From: Nonomuraea turkmeniaca
GTDB taxonomy: Bacteria > Actinomycetota > Actinomycetes > Streptosporangiales > Streptosporangiaceae
Assembly: GCF_005889735.1 (NCBI RefSeq)
Contig: NZ_VCKY01000070.1
Location: 1-43,945, forward strand
Direction: 5' to 3'
Length of the DNA: 43,945 bases
The notes under the pieces are model-generated. The model saw only the letters and a list, made by a program, of their open reading frames with translations, made no database searches and had not been told where the DNA came from. Made by a program: the position numbers and the translations under genes. This document shows, piece by piece, positions 36,277 to 43,945 of this stretch. Within the stretch, counting starts at the first letter, position 1. Each line of letters opens with the position of its first letter.

Positions 36277-36796
36277 ATAAGTTGAGGCGATCGTAGAGCG
36301 CTTCCATCAGGGCGTCAATGGATACCTGATCGCTGCTGACCCGGACGGGCTGCTCCCGTTGCATGCCTGTCTGGCGCACACCTCGGCGAAGGCGTGAGGC
36401 ATGGGCAAGCGCCCCAGCGGGGAAGAACTGCGGGCCAACGCGGCGCCGTTCACCGTGCTGCTCGCGCGTGCGCGCGGATTCGCGATCGGATGCGACTGTC
36501 TGAGCGTGACGTCGAGGTCGAGACCGCCGCGGGCTGTCATCTGGGCGGCCATGCCCACGCGGATCTGGCCGGGCCGGGGCGATGACCCGCACCTCGGAGG
36601 ATCACTACCAGCTGGCACTGCGATGCCTGCACGACCAATGCGCCGGCCTGCGCCGGGCCATCGCCACGATCGGCAAGCGGCTGGCGGTGGCGTGTGGCGA
36701 GCGCAAGGGAAGTCTTGATCGGTGAGACGCCAGTGGGACGCGACGGTGCTTGTGAGCGGCTTGGAGCACTCCTAACGGCCCGGCAAACTGGAGTAC
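36277..36796. other. Gene-poor stretch between chitinase and hemW
   Basis: About 520 nt divergent between chitinase and hemW. Short open frames on the plus strand (from 36394, 36401 and 36582) are mutually overlapping and mostly Arg/Pro-rich. Apart from the 47-aa frame listed separately I see no gene, repeat or RNA. It must hold the hemW promoter. Confidence 0.5.
36582..36725 (+). CDS. Possible small ORF, 47 aa
   Basis: MTRTSEDHYQLALRCLHDQC continues into a helical, basic end (LRRAIATIGKRLAVACGERK) with a heptad-like pattern. It overlaps the stop of another short frame by GATGA and could be either a small helical protein or the remnant of a longer decayed gene. No ribosome site stands out. 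Kept only because its composition is more protein-like than its neighbours. Confidence 0.25.
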   Translation: MTRTSEDHYQLALRCLHDQCAGLRRAIATIGKRLAVACGERKGSLDR

Positions 36797-38017
36797 GTGC
36801 CATCCACCCTGCCTGACGGCGATCCCGCGCCCACCTCGGGCGAGCTGCCCGAGAGCGCCCTGAGCGGCCTCGGCGAGCGTCCGTTCGGCTTCTACGTCCA
36901 CGTGCCGTTCTGCGTGACCCGCTGCGGCTACTGCGACTTCAACACCTACACCGCCGCCGAGCTGGGCCCCGGCGCCTCGCACCGGGACTACGCGGACACG
37001 GTCGTCGAGGAGGTGCGCTTCGCGCGACGCGTCCTGGGGGACGCCGAGCTGCCGGTGGAGACGGTGTTCTTCGGCGGCGGCACGCCCACCCTGCTGCCTC
37101 CCGAGGACCTGGCCAGGATCCTGGCGGCGATCGACTCCGAGTTCGGGCTGCGGCCGGGGGCCGAGGTCACCACGGAGGCCAACCCCGAGTCCGTGGACCC
37201 GCACTCACTGGACAAACTCCGCCACGGCGGGTTCAACCGGATCAGTTTCGGCATGCAGAGCGCTCGCGAGCACGTGCTCCAGGTCCTCGACCGCACGCAC
37301 ACGCCGGGCCGGCCGGCCGCGGCCGTGCGGGAGGCGAAGGAGGCAGGGTTCGAGCACGTCAACCTGGACCTGATCTACAGCACACCCGGAGAGTCCGACG
37401 ACGACTGGCGGGCCTCGGTGGCCGCGGCTGTCGAGGCCGGGCCCGACCACGTGTCGGCGTACTCGCTGATCGTCGAGGAGGGCACCAGGCTCGCCGCCAG
37501 GATCAGGCGCGGCGAGTTGCCGATGCCCGACGACGACGTGGCCGCCGACCGCTACCTGATCGCCGACCAGATGCTGGCCGAGGCCGGTTTCCGCTGGTAC
37601 GAGGTGTCCAACTGGGCCACGTCCGACGAGGCGCGGTGCCGGCACAACCTGCTCTACTGGACCGGCGGCGACTGGTGGGCGGCCGGTCCTGGGGCGCACA
37701 GCCACGTCGGCGGCACACGCTGGTGGAACGTCAAGCACCCGGCCGCCTACGCGCAGCGACTGGCCGCGCACGCCTCGCCCGCGCACGCCCGCGAGGTGCT
37801 CGGCGACGAGGCCCGCGCCGACGAGCGGCTCATGCTGGAGCTGCGCCTGTCGTCCGGCTATCCGCTCGCGGAGGTGGCGCCGGACGCGCGTACGGCCGTG
37901 GCCGGCGCGCTCGCGCGTGGCCTGCTGGAGACCGAGCCGTTCAAGTCGGGCCTGATGGTGCTCACGCTACGAGGGCGCCTCCTGGCGGACGCCCTCGTCA
38001 GGGACCTGCTCGTCTAG
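36797..38017 (+). CDS. hemW: HemW, radical-SAM heme chaperone
   Basis: GTG 36797 has CTGGAG 4 nt upstream. The 406-residue product has FGFYVHVPFCVTRCGYCDFN with the CxxxCxxC cluster at Cys39, Cys43 and Cys46, plus the extra Cys-less spacing typical of HemW rather than HemN (no added C after the cluster). FFGGGTPTLLP, GFNRISFGMQSAREHVLQVL and VNLDLIYSTPGESDDDW are further family motifs, and the C-terminal HemN_C region (YPLAEVAPDARTAVAGALAR) is present. It acts as a heme carrier for respiratory enzymes. The stop overlaps the convergent gene at 38014 by 4 nt. Confidence 0.95.
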   Translation: MPSTLPDGDPAPTSGELPESALSGLGERPFGFYVHVPFCVTRCGYCDFNTYTAAELGPGASHRDYADTVVEEVRFARRVLGDAELPVETVFFGGGTPTLLPPEDLARILAAIDSEFGLRPGAEVTTEANPESVDPHSLDKLRHGGFNRISFGMQSAREHVLQVLDRTHTPGRPAAAVREAKEAGFEHVNLDLIYSTPGESDDDWRASVAAAVEAGPDHVSAYSLIVEEGTRLAARIRRGELPMPDDDVAADRYLIADQMLAEAGFRWYEVSNWATSDEARCRHNLLYWTGGDWWAAGPGAHSHVGGTRWWNVKHPAAYAQRLAAHASPAHAREVLGDEARADERLMLELRLSSGYPLAEVAPDARTAVAGALARGLLETEPFKSGLMVLTLRGRLLADALVRDLLV

Positions 38018-38889
38018 GTGATCAGGCGGATGGCGAACGGGTAGCGGTAGCTCTGGCCCTTGTTCGTCGCCATGGCGGCCTGGATGTGGAAGATCAGGGA
38101 CAGGATCCAGACCACCGGGAACAGGAGGGCGCCGATGAAGACGATCATCAGGATGCCCGAGATGACGTAGCCGATGAACATCGTGATCTGGAAGTTGAGC
38201 GCCTCGGCCGCCTGGTCCCTGACGTAGGGGGACTCGTCCTTCTTCATCAGGTAGATGATCAGTGGGCCGAGCCAGGAGGCGAGCAGGCCGAGCAGGTGCG
38301 CCAGCATGGCCATCGTGGTGTCGTCCGTGCCGGGGCGGGGGCCGAACCTGCCGGGGATGTACGGCTCGCCCGGGCCCTGGGCGGCGTAGCCGTAGGGCGG
38401 TTGTTGAGGCACGGGCCCGTAACCGGGCTGTGGTCCGTAACCGCCGGACTGCGGCTGACCGTAACCGGGCGGCTGCTGGCCATAACCGGGCTGCTGGCCA
38501 TAACCGGGCTGGCCGTAGCTGGGGGGCTGGCCGTATCCCGGCTGCTGGCCGTATCCCGGCTGTGAGCCGGATTGCTGACCATAGCCGTAACCGGGCTCGG
38601 ACCCGGGCTGCTGACCGTAGCCGTAACCGGGTTGGGATCCGGGCTGCTGGCCGTAACCGGGTTGGGGTCCGGGCTGCTGGCCGTAACCGGGTTGGGGTCC
38701 GGGCGGCTGTCCGTAACCGGGTTGGGATCCGGGCTGCTGGCCGTAGCCCGGCTGGGAGCCGGGCTCGCGGCCGTACCCATGGTCCGGTTGCTGCGGGCCG
38801 GAGCCCTGGTTCTGCGGGATGTCCGACGCGGACACCCGGCGGGTGGCGTCGTCATCGGGTGGCGGCGGTTGCGCCGGGTCCTGGCTCAT
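38014..38889 (-). CDS. DUF4870 membrane protein with PGYG-repeat N-terminus, 291 aa
   Basis: The ATG at 38889 overlaps the DUF3097 stop by ATGA. Residues about 1-170 are a Pro/Gly/Tyr/Gln-rich disordered region built from roughly 10-residue units such as PGYGQQPGSQ. The C-terminal 110 residues are a DUF4870 domain: TMAMLAHLLGLLASWLGPLI, IYLMKKDESPYVRDQAAEAL, NFQITMFIGYVISGILMIVF and FPVVWILSLIFHIQAAMATN, with four helices and the conserved QAxxALNFQ. Location is the cytoplasmic membrane with the repeat region probably inside; function unknown. Last gene of a three-gene coupled operon. Confidence 0.9.
   Translation of the reverse strand: MSQDPAQPPPPDDDATRRVSASDIPQNQGSGPQQPDHGYGREPGSQPGYGQQPGSQPGYGQPPGPQPGYGQQPGPQPGYGQQPGSQPGYGYGQQPGSEPGYGYGQQSGSQPGYGQQPGYGQPPSYGQPGYGQQPGYGQQPPGYGQPQSGGYGPQPGYGPVPQQPPYGYAAQGPGEPYIPGRFGPRPGTDDTTMAMLAHLLGLLASWLGPLIIYLMKKDESPYVRDQAAEALNFQITMFIGYVISGILMIVFIGALLFPVVWILSLIFHIQAAMATNKGQSYRYPFAIRLIT
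38572..38770. repeat. 30-bp tandem repeats coding PGYG units
   Basis: Imperfect 30-bp units around CCGTAACCGGGTTGG(G/A)TCC are tandemly repeated, best conserved at about 38650-38740. They code PGYGQQPGSQ or PGYGQQPGPQ on the reverse strand. Shorter 12- and 15-nt versions extend to about 38430. Confidence 0.85.
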
Positions 38890-39713
38890 GATGCCTCCGT
38901 TACGAAGTCGATCAGTTCTTCGACCCGGCCGAGCAACTCCGGCTCCAGGTCGGTGTAGGCCGAGACGGCGCCGAGGATGCGCCTCCAGGCCTCCGCGGGC
39001 TCCATGCGCCAGCCCAGGGCGGCGATCACGCCTTCCTTCCACGGCACCCCCCGCGGTACGTCCGGCCAGGCCGGGATGCGCAACACGGACGGCTTGACCG
39101 CCTGCCAGATGTCGACGAACGGATGCCCCACCACGAGCACTTCCGGCGAGGTGATCTCGGCGGCGATCCTGCTCTCCTTGGAGCCGGGCACGAGGTGGTC
39201 CACCAGCACCCCCAGCCTGCGCCCCGGCTCGGGACCGAACTCCGCCACGATGGCCGGCAGATCGTCCACGCCTTCCAGATATTCGACCACGACCCCTTCG
39301 ACCCGCAGGTCATGGCCCCAGATCTTCTCGACGAGGGCGGCGTCGTGCACGCCCTCGACGTAGATCCGGCTCTCCCTGGCCACCCGTGCCCGCAGCCCCT
39401 CCACGGCGATGGAGCCCGACGCGCTGCGCCTGGGCCCGGTGGGAGCGGCCGTGGGCCGTACGAGGGTCACGGGCTTGCCGTCCAGCAGAAACGCGGCCGG
39501 CGCCAGCGGGAACAGCCGCCGCCTGCCGAACCGGTCCTCCAGCGTGACGGCCTCCTTGTCACAGGCCACCACCGCGCCGCAGAAGCCGCTGTCGGCGTCC
39601 TCCACGACGAGGTCCAGCTCGGCGGCCACCTTCGGGATCTTGCCCTTGCCCGGCCGTTGCCAATTGCCCGCCAGCACATCGCCCTCGTACACACGGGGAC
39701 CGTAGCAAATCAC
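38886..39713 (-). CDS. DUF3097 family protein, 275 aa
   Basis: The GTG at 39713 overlaps the upstream stop by GTGA. The product (VYEGDVLAGNWQRP ... DLVVEDADSGFCGAVVACDK ... EDRFGRRRLFPLAPAAFLLD ... YVEGVHDAALVEKIWGHDLR) matches DUF3097, an actinobacterial family of unknown function. A Toprim-like look is suggested by YVEGVHDAALVEKIWG, EYLEGVDDLP and the acidic VLVDHLVPGSKE, and is recorded here as inference. The gene usually lies near hemW and hrcA, as here. Coupled on both sides to PGYG-repeat membrane proteins. Confidence 0.88.
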   Translation of the reverse strand: MICYGPRVYEGDVLAGNWQRPGKGKIPKVAAELDLVVEDADSGFCGAVVACDKEAVTLEDRFGRRRLFPLAPAAFLLDGKPVTLVRPTAAPTGPRRSASGSIAVEGLRARVARESRIYVEGVHDAALVEKIWGHDLRVEGVVVEYLEGVDDLPAIVAEFGPEPGRRLGVLVDHLVPGSKESRIAAEITSPEVLVVGHPFVDIWQAVKPSVLRIPAWPDVPRGVPWKEGVIAALGWRMEPAEAWRRILGAVSAYTDLEPELLGRVEELIDFVTEAS

Positions 39714-40597
39714 CCGCCGACCGCAAGGCGCTTGCGCGCAGAGCTACGGCGCATCAGCACGACGATGGTGGCGATGATCGCGACGAGGATCCCCGCGCCG
39801 GGGATCAGGAACAGCGCGGCGGCCCCGCCGGCGATCCCGCCCGCGGCGGAGAGCACGGGCTTGCCCACGCCGTACTTGACGCCCGCCGTCTCCTGGTTGG
39901 TGCAGGTCAGCTGGTAGTCGCCCTTGCTCGGCGCGTTGATCACCAGGATCTGCTCCCAGACCACGCCGCCGGCCGTGACCGTCTGGCTGCCGCTGGTCTT
40001 GGCGAGCTTGGCCTGGCCGGAGCCGCCGGAGATCTGGCACTCGTAGTTGACCGCGGTGTTGGTGGCGACGTAGACGGCCGGCTTGTCGGCCGGGTCGACG
40101 GCCACCGTGATGCTCTCGCCGGGTGCGAACGTCTTGGTGGGGGCCACCCCGGACACGCCGCCGAGCACCCCGCCGACGAAGATGACGACGCCGACGATCC
40201 CGCAGACCACGGCCAGGCCCCAGGCCGCCGCGAGCCACCACAGGCTGGGCTTTATGGCTTTGGAATCGATTCGTGGGGGAAATTGGGGTTGTTGGCCGTA
40301 TTGTCCGTACTGAGGTGGCGGGCCGTACTGGGCCGGCGGGATCCCGTACTGCTGTGGCGGGGGCGCGCCGTACTGTGACGGCGGGCCCCAGCCGGGCTGA
40401 GAGCCGGGTTGCCGGCCGTAGCCGGGCTGGGAGCCCGGTTGGGGTCCGTAGCCTGGCTGGGAACCTGGTTGGGGTCCGTAGCCGGGCTGGGAACCTGACT
40501 GGGGACCGTAGCCCGGCTGAGGCGATTGGGGCTGACCGCGGTAGGGGTCCGGGCCTGGAGGCGGTCCGTACTGCGGCGGCTGAGAATTGTCCGACAT
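39710..40597 (-). CDS. PGYG-repeat membrane protein, 295 aa
   Basis: The ATG at 40597 (MSDNSQPPQYGPPPGPDPYR) starts a disordered Pro/Gly/Tyr/Gln region of about 120 residues with PGYGPQPGSQ repeats. One membrane helix follows (LWWLAAAWGLAVVCGIVGVV), then an extracytoplasmic beta-rich domain of about 110 residues (TKTFAPGESITVAVDPADKP ... YECQISGGSGQAKL ... YQLTCTNQETAGVKYGVGKP) with two Cys that may pair, and a final helix pair (LSAAGGIAGGAAALFLIPGA; GILVAIIATIVVLM). No good ribosome site is seen at this ATG. First gene of the three-gene reverse operon. Function unknown. Confidence 0.8.
   Translation of the reverse strand: MSDNSQPPQYGPPPGPDPYRGQPQSPQPGYGPQSGSQPGYGPQPGSQPGYGPQPGSQPGYGRQPGSQPGWGPPSQYGAPPPQQYGIPPAQYGPPPQYGQYGQQPQFPPRIDSKAIKPSLWWLAAAWGLAVVCGIVGVVIFVGGVLGGVSGVAPTKTFAPGESITVAVDPADKPAVYVATNTAVNYECQISGGSGQAKLAKTSGSQTVTAGGVVWEQILVINAPSKGDYQLTCTNQETAGVKYGVGKPVLSAAGGIAGGAAALFLIPGAGILVAIIATIVVLMRRSSARKRLAVGG
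40386..40525. repeat. 30-bp tandem repeats coding PGYG units (second copy)
   Basis: Units such as GGTTGGGGTCCGTAGCC recur with 30-bp spacing and code PGYGPQPGSQ on the reverse strand. They are close in sequence to those at 38572-38770, in the same orientation, about 1.8 kb away. Confidence 0.8.
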
Positions 40598-40686
40598 GTC
40601 GGCAAGTGTGAGCCCTGTCGCTTGTAAGGCGCTAGCAACAGGATGGGAGCCGGTGTTATCGCACCTTGTGGGCGAGAGCCGTACAC

Positions 40687-40713
40687 TTGGCACTCGGGAA
40701 CACAGAGTGCTAG
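40687..40713. promoter_or_regulatory. CIRCE element (HrcA operator)
   Basis: TTGGCACTC-N9-GAGTGCTAG at 40687-40713 matches the CIRCE consensus TTAGCACTC-N9-GAGTGCTAA with one change in each arm. It lies 40 nt upstream of the hrcA start, so HrcA represses its own operon and heat relieves it. Confidence 0.95.
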
Positions 40714-40752
40714 ACACTTCGTTCCTGAGAGCAGAGGGCAGGAGGTGAGCAC

Positions 40753-41766
40753 GTGCTCGACGATCGAAAATTGGCGGTGCTCCGCGCCATAGTCGAAGAC
40801 TACGTGTCCACCAACGAACCGGTGGGCTCCAAGGCGCTGGCCGAGCGCCACAACCTGAAGGTCTCCCCGGCGACGGTCAGGAACGACATGGCCGCGCTGG
40901 AGGAGGAGGGCTACATCGCCCAGCCGCACACCAGCGCGGGCCGCGTGCCGACGGACAAGGGCTACCGCCTGTTCGTCGACCGGCTCTCGCAGATCAAGCC
41001 GCTGTCGGGGGCCGAGCGCAGGGCGATCGAGACGTTCCTCGCCGGCGCGGTGGACCTCGACGACGTGGTCACCCGCACGGTGCGGCTGCTCGCGCAGCTG
41101 ACCAGGCAGGTGGCGGTCGTGCAATACCCGACGTTGACGCGCTCGACGGTCCGGCACGTGGAGCTGGTGCCGCTGAACGACCGGCGGGTCATGCTCGTCC
41201 TGATCACCAACACCGGCCGCGTCGAGCAGCGCGTGATCGAGCTGCCCGAGGTGGTGGAGGACACTCGCATCGCGCACCTGCGCGCGGTGCTCAACTCCTG
41301 CCTCGACGGATGCGGCCTGAGCAACGTGCCCGAGCTGGTCGCCGACCTGCCGGAGCGGCTGCCGGTGGAAGACCGGCCCGCGGTGGCGACGATCCTGTCG
41401 GTTCTGCTCGAGACCCTGGTGGAACGGCACGACGAGAAGATCGTGTTCGCCGGCGCGGCCAACCTCGCCGGCGCCGACTTCTCCACCGGCCTGCGTGACG
41501 TGCTGGAGGCGCTCGAGGAGCAGGTCGTGCTGATGCGGCTGCTCGGCGAGACGACTTCCGACACCCCGTCCGCACTCACCGTGCGGATCGGTTCGGAAAA
41601 CCCCTACCTACGCGGCACATCCGTCGTCGCGACCGGATACGGTTCTGGCGACAACCAACTGGCCAGGCTCGGTGTGCTGGGCCCCACCAGGATGGACTAT
41701 CCCGTGACGATGGGCGCCGTGCGTGCGGTGGCTCGCTACGTCAGCCAGATCCTGGCTGCATCATAA
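40753..41766 (+). CDS. hrcA: Heat-inducible transcription repressor HrcA
   Basis: GTG 40753 follows AGGAGG at 7 nt. The 337-residue product has the winged helix (LAVLRAIVEDYVSTNEPVGS, ERHNLKVSPATVRNDMAALE, GYIAQPHTSAGRVPTDKGYR), the inserted dimerisation region (TRSTVRHVELVPLNDRRVML) and the C-terminal part (LRIGSENPYLRGTSVVATGY is close to the family form). Length is normal. It binds the CIRCE element upstream and controls chaperone genes; it is followed by dnaJ after 11 nt. Confidence 0.97.
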   Translation: MLDDRKLAVLRAIVEDYVSTNEPVGSKALAERHNLKVSPATVRNDMAALEEEGYIAQPHTSAGRVPTDKGYRLFVDRLSQIKPLSGAERRAIETFLAGAVDLDDVVTRTVRLLAQLTRQVAVVQYPTLTRSTVRHVELVPLNDRRVMLVLITNTGRVEQRVIELPEVVEDTRIAHLRAVLNSCLDGCGLSNVPELVADLPERLPVEDRPAVATILSVLLETLVERHDEKIVFAGAANLAGADFSTGLRDVLEALEEQVVLMRLLGETTSDTPSALTVRIGSENPYLRGTSVVATGYGSGDNQLARLGVLGPTRMDYPVTMGAVRAVARYVSQILAAS

Positions 41767-41777
41767 GAGGTCGATAA

Positions 41778-42917
41778 GTGGCAAACAGCGACTACTACGC
41801 CACCCTCGGGGTGCGCCGTGACGCCAGTCAGGACGAGATCAAGAAGGCGTACCGCCGGCTCGCGCGCGAGTTGCACCCCGACGTGAACCCGGACCCTGAG
41901 ACCCAGGACCGGTTCAAGGAGATCACGCAGGCCTACGAGGTGCTGTCGGACCCGAGCAAGCGCCAGATGTACGACCTGGGCGGCGACCCCTTCGCCGGCG
42001 CGGGGGCAGGCGCGGGCGCCGGGGGCTTCGGCGCGGGCTTCCCGTTCAGCGACATCATGGACGCCTTCTTCGGCACGGCGGCCGGCGCGCGCGGGCCGCG
42101 CTCGCGGGCGCGCAGGGGCCGCAACGCCACCATCCGCGTGGAGCTCGACCTGCGCGAGACGGCGTTCGGCACCACCCGCGAGCTGGTCGTCGACACCGCC
42201 GTGCTCTGCGAGGTCTGCCACGGGGCCGGCGCCGCGCCGGGCACGCACCCCGACACGTGCGACATGTGCAGCGGGCGCGGCGAGATCTCCCAGGTCACCC
42301 GCTCGTTCCTGGGCCAGGTCATGACGTCGCGGCCGTGCCCTCAGTGCGGTGGCTTCGGCACGATCATCCGCCACCCCTGCCAGGAGTGCTCCGGCGACGG
42401 CCGGGTGCGGACCCGCCGTACGATCAAGGTCCGCATCCCCGCGGGCGTCGAGGACGGCACCCACATCCAGCTCGCCGGCGAGGGCGAGGTCGGCCCCGGC
42501 GGCGGCCCGCCCGGAGACCTGTTCCTGGAGATCGTCGAGCGGGCCCACGAGATCTTCGAACGGCGCGGTGACGACCTCCACTGCACGGTCCAGATTCCGA
42601 TGACGGCCGCCGCGCTCGGCACCGTGCTCGTGGTCGAGACGCTCGACGGCTCCGAGGAGGTCGACGTCCGCCCCGGCACCCAGTCCGGCCAGGTCATCAC
42701 CATGTACGGGCGGGGCGTGCAGCGGCTCAACGAGTCGGGCAGGGGGGACCTGCTGATCCACGTCAACGTCGAGACCCCGACCCGGCTCGACACCGCGCAG
42801 GAGGACCTGCTCAAGGAGCTGGCCAAGCAGCGGGGCGAGGAGCGGCCCCCGGGCAAGTTCGCGCCGGGGCAGCAGGGCTTCTTCTCGCGGCTGCGTGACG
42901 CGTTCAACGGCCGGTGA
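41778..42917 (+). CDS. dnaJ: Chaperone DnaJ (DnaJ2 type)
   Basis: GTG 41778 (MANSDYYATLGVRRDASQDE) starts 379 residues. It has a J-domain with the HPD motif (LARELHPDVNPDP), a short Gly-rich linker (GAGAGAGGFGAGFPF), four zinc motifs (CEVCHGAG, CDMCSGRG, CPQCGGFG, CQECSGDG) and C-terminal beta domains (RIPAGVEDGTHIQLAGEGEV, LGTVLVVETLDGSEEVDV). It works as co-chaperone of DnaK. Placement after hrcA and under CIRCE is the usual actinobacterial dnaJ2 locus. Its stop overlaps the rsmE start (GTGA). Confidence 0.97.
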   Translation: MANSDYYATLGVRRDASQDEIKKAYRRLARELHPDVNPDPETQDRFKEITQAYEVLSDPSKRQMYDLGGDPFAGAGAGAGAGGFGAGFPFSDIMDAFFGTAAGARGPRSRARRGRNATIRVELDLRETAFGTTRELVVDTAVLCEVCHGAGAAPGTHPDTCDMCSGRGEISQVTRSFLGQVMTSRPCPQCGGFGTIIRHPCQECSGDGRVRTRRTIKVRIPAGVEDGTHIQLAGEGEVGPGGGPPGDLFLEIVERAHEIFERRGDDLHCTVQIPMTAAALGTVLVVETLDGSEEVDVRPGTQSGQVITMYGRGVQRLNESGRGDLLIHVNVETPTRLDTAQEDLLKELAKQRGEERPPGKFAPGQQGFFSRLRDAFNGR

Positions 42918-43639
42918 CCGTACCCGTCTTCCTCTCCGAGGAGCTTGACGGGCCCGAGCTGACGCTCGGCGGCCCGGAGGGACGGCATGCGGCCGCGGTG
43001 CGCCGCCTGCGGGCCGGTGAGCGCGTCGACCTCACCGACGGAGCCGGCACGGTCGCCGAATGCGTCGTGCGCGAGGTGCTCAAGGACGCGCTCAGGCTCG
43101 ACGTGCTGGCCCGCTACCGGGTCGATGCGCCCCAGCCCCGGCTCGTCGTCGTCCAGGGGCTGCCCAAGGGCGACCGGGGCGAGCTGGCGGTCGAGATGAT
43201 GACCGAGGCGGGCGTGGACGTGATCGTGCCCTGGGCGGCCGCCCGCAGCATCACCCAGTGGAAGGGCGACAAGGTCGCCAAGGGGCTCGCCCGGTGGCGT
43301 TCGACCGCGCGCGAGGCGGGCAAGCAGGCACGCAGGTTCCATCTTCCCGAGGTCACCGAGCCCGCCACCACCGCGCGGGTCGAGGCGCTCCTGGCCGGCG
43401 CGGCTCTGGGGCTGGTGCTGCACGAGGAGGCGGCCGAGCCGCTCTCCGGCGTGGCGCTGCCCGCCGGCGGCGACGTCGTGATGGTCGTGGGGCCCGAAGG
43501 AGGCGTCTCCGAGGAGGAGCTGGCCAGGTTCCAGGCGGCCAAGGCCGTGCCCGTGCTGCTGGGTCCCACGGTCCTCCGGACGTCCACGGCAGGGGTGGCG
43601 GCGGCGGCCGTGCTACTGGCGCGTACCGGCCGCTGGTGA
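42914..43639 (+). CDS. rsmE: 16S rRNA m3U1498 methyltransferase RsmE
   Basis: GTG 42914 overlaps the dnaJ stop by GTGA. The 241-residue product has the N-terminal PUA-like part (PVFLSEELDGPELTLGGPEG, GRHAAAVRRLRAGERVDLTD) and the SPOUT methyltransferase domain: LVVVQGLPKGDRGELAVEMM, TEAGVDVIVPWAAARSITQW, VVMVVGPEGGVSEEELARFQ and LLGPTVLRTSTAGVAAAAVL, including the knot motif GPEGG and LRTSTA. It methylates U1498 of 16S rRNA with S-adenosylmethionine. Operon with hrcA and dnaJ as in other actinobacteria. Confidence 0.96.
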   Translation: MTVPVFLSEELDGPELTLGGPEGRHAAAVRRLRAGERVDLTDGAGTVAECVVREVLKDALRLDVLARYRVDAPQPRLVVVQGLPKGDRGELAVEMMTEAGVDVIVPWAAARSITQWKGDKVAKGLARWRSTAREAGKQARRFHLPEVTEPATTARVEALLAGAALGLVLHEEAAEPLSGVALPAGGDVVMVVGPEGGVSEEELARFQAAKAVPVLLGPTVLRTSTAGVAAAAVLLARTGRW

Positions 43640-43681
43640 CGCCTCAGGGGATCTGGTGGCCCGCAGCCGGCTCGTGACGTC

Positions 43682-43945
43682 TCAGGGCGTCTGAGAGGCG
43701 TCCAGGAGCGGGCTGGCCACGTCGGTGGGCCCGTCGGTCACGTCCTCGGGCGGGCACTCCTCCAGCGGGCACTCCGAAGGCTGCGTGGTCGGCTCCACGT
43801 CCGACGGCGTCGGCGTGGCGGAGGCCGTGGGGCAGTCCTCGGCCGTCTCGGCCTCGGACGGGCATGGCGTGGACGTGGGCTTGGGGGTCCGTGACGGCCT
43901 GCTGGTCGAGTTCGCCGTCTTGGCCGGACGCGGAGACGGGGACGG
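43682..43945 (-). CDS. Pro/Thr/Ser-rich C-terminal tail of a larger protein (partial)
   Basis: A reverse frame enters from the right edge and ends at TGA 43684-43682. The 87 visible residues are Pro, Thr, Ser and Glu-rich (TANSTSRPSRTPKPTSTPCP, TASATPTPSDVEPTTQPSEC) with four Cys in CP.../C pairs (PCPSEAETAEDCP, SECPLEECP). This looks like a low-complexity extracytoplasmic linker or wall-proximal tail, for example of a membrane or secreted protein; the functional domain lies outside the window. Convergent with rsmE. Confidence 0.7.
   Translation of the reverse strand, partial: PSPSPRPAKTANSTSRPSRTPKPTSTPCPSEAETAEDCPTASATPTPSDVEPTTQPSECPLEECPPEDVTDGPTDVASPLLDASQTP

Noticed and set aside
36394..36718. 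Insertion-sequence remnant between chitinase and hemW
   Set aside because: No terminal inverted repeats, target duplication or transposase motif could be seen; the short frames are mutually overlapping.
38430..38770. Possible CRISPR-like or regulatory repeat in the PGYG region
   Set aside because: Short-period imperfect repeats coding a Pro/Gly/Tyr/Gln-rich protein; no unique spacers and no cas genes.
43644..43865. 73-codon reverse frame near the right edge
   Set aside because: A different reverse frame entering from the right edge gives a coherent Pro/Thr-rich tail ending at 43682; this one is its shadow.

Overview
The window comes from a high-GC actinobacterium. The chromosomal backbone from about 14.45 kb onward has the order comEA(end)-comEC-holA-rpsT-lepA-hemW-hrcA-dnaJ-rsmE typical of that phylum. 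Proteins of the DUF3097, DUF6297 and DUF4870 types, together with the style of the secreted chitinase, suggest Streptosporangiales (Nonomuraea or a relative). That placement is inference; no rRNA or tRNA gene is present to fix it.

Positions 1 to about 14,450 are the right part of an integrated mobile element, most likely a prophage. The left edge holds the end of a tail-type protein, a small structural-region protein, a holin-like two-helix protein and a tiny ORF, closed by a strong terminator. Next comes a two-gene overlapping unit: a DUF4365 protein with a D...QxK nuclease-like motif and a 396-aa partner. It sits where prophages carry accessory cargo and is the best candidate here for an undescribed (possibly anti-phage) system. 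From 3.27 to 10.21 kb a long leftward cassette encodes about 15 mostly tiny proteins (several Cys-rich, probably zinc-binding), a translationally coupled membrane protein/FtsK-SpoIIIE translocase block, and a cluster of ten CTAG sites arranged as dyads with spacers of 2, 3, 4 and 5 nt just 3' of the FtsK gene. A divergent, palindrome-rich control region (10.29-10.37 kb) separates this cassette from a rightward regulator unit (small HTH, XRE regulator, HD phosphohydrolase). An excisionase-like HTH gene, two more small leftward genes and two GntR-type repressors complete the element. No integrase, replication initiator or capsid gene is in view, so the left end lies outside the window.

The element ends at about 14,450 inside what looks like comEA: only the last 14 codons (GPRKFDEIKPKVRV, stop) remain, directly in front of comEC. 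This is the predicted right attachment junction and implies integration into a DNA-uptake gene.

The backbone then runs comEC, an alpha/beta hydrolase (reverse), and holA, which carries an in-frame amber codon at codon 132. The holA-rpsT interval holds a decayed patch and a leftward ABC-transporter operon (two FtsX-like permeases, two ATPases, one with an AbrB-like tail); one permease contains five identical in-frame 27-bp repeats. Then come rpsT, a membrane-anchored GH18-like protein, lepA, a GNAT acetyltransferase, a second ABC pair (DUF6297 permease and ATPase) joined by an unusual 35-bp repeat that forms a chain of three ATGA-coupled 12-codon mini-ORFs, a MOSC protein, a secreted GH18 chitinase with a palindromic operator, hemW, and a coupled three-gene reverse operon (PGYG-repeat membrane protein, DUF3097, PGYG-repeat DUF4870 protein). 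The heat-shock operon hrcA-dnaJ-rsmE is preceded by a CIRCE element. The window ends in the Pro/Thr-rich tail of a partial reverse-strand gene.
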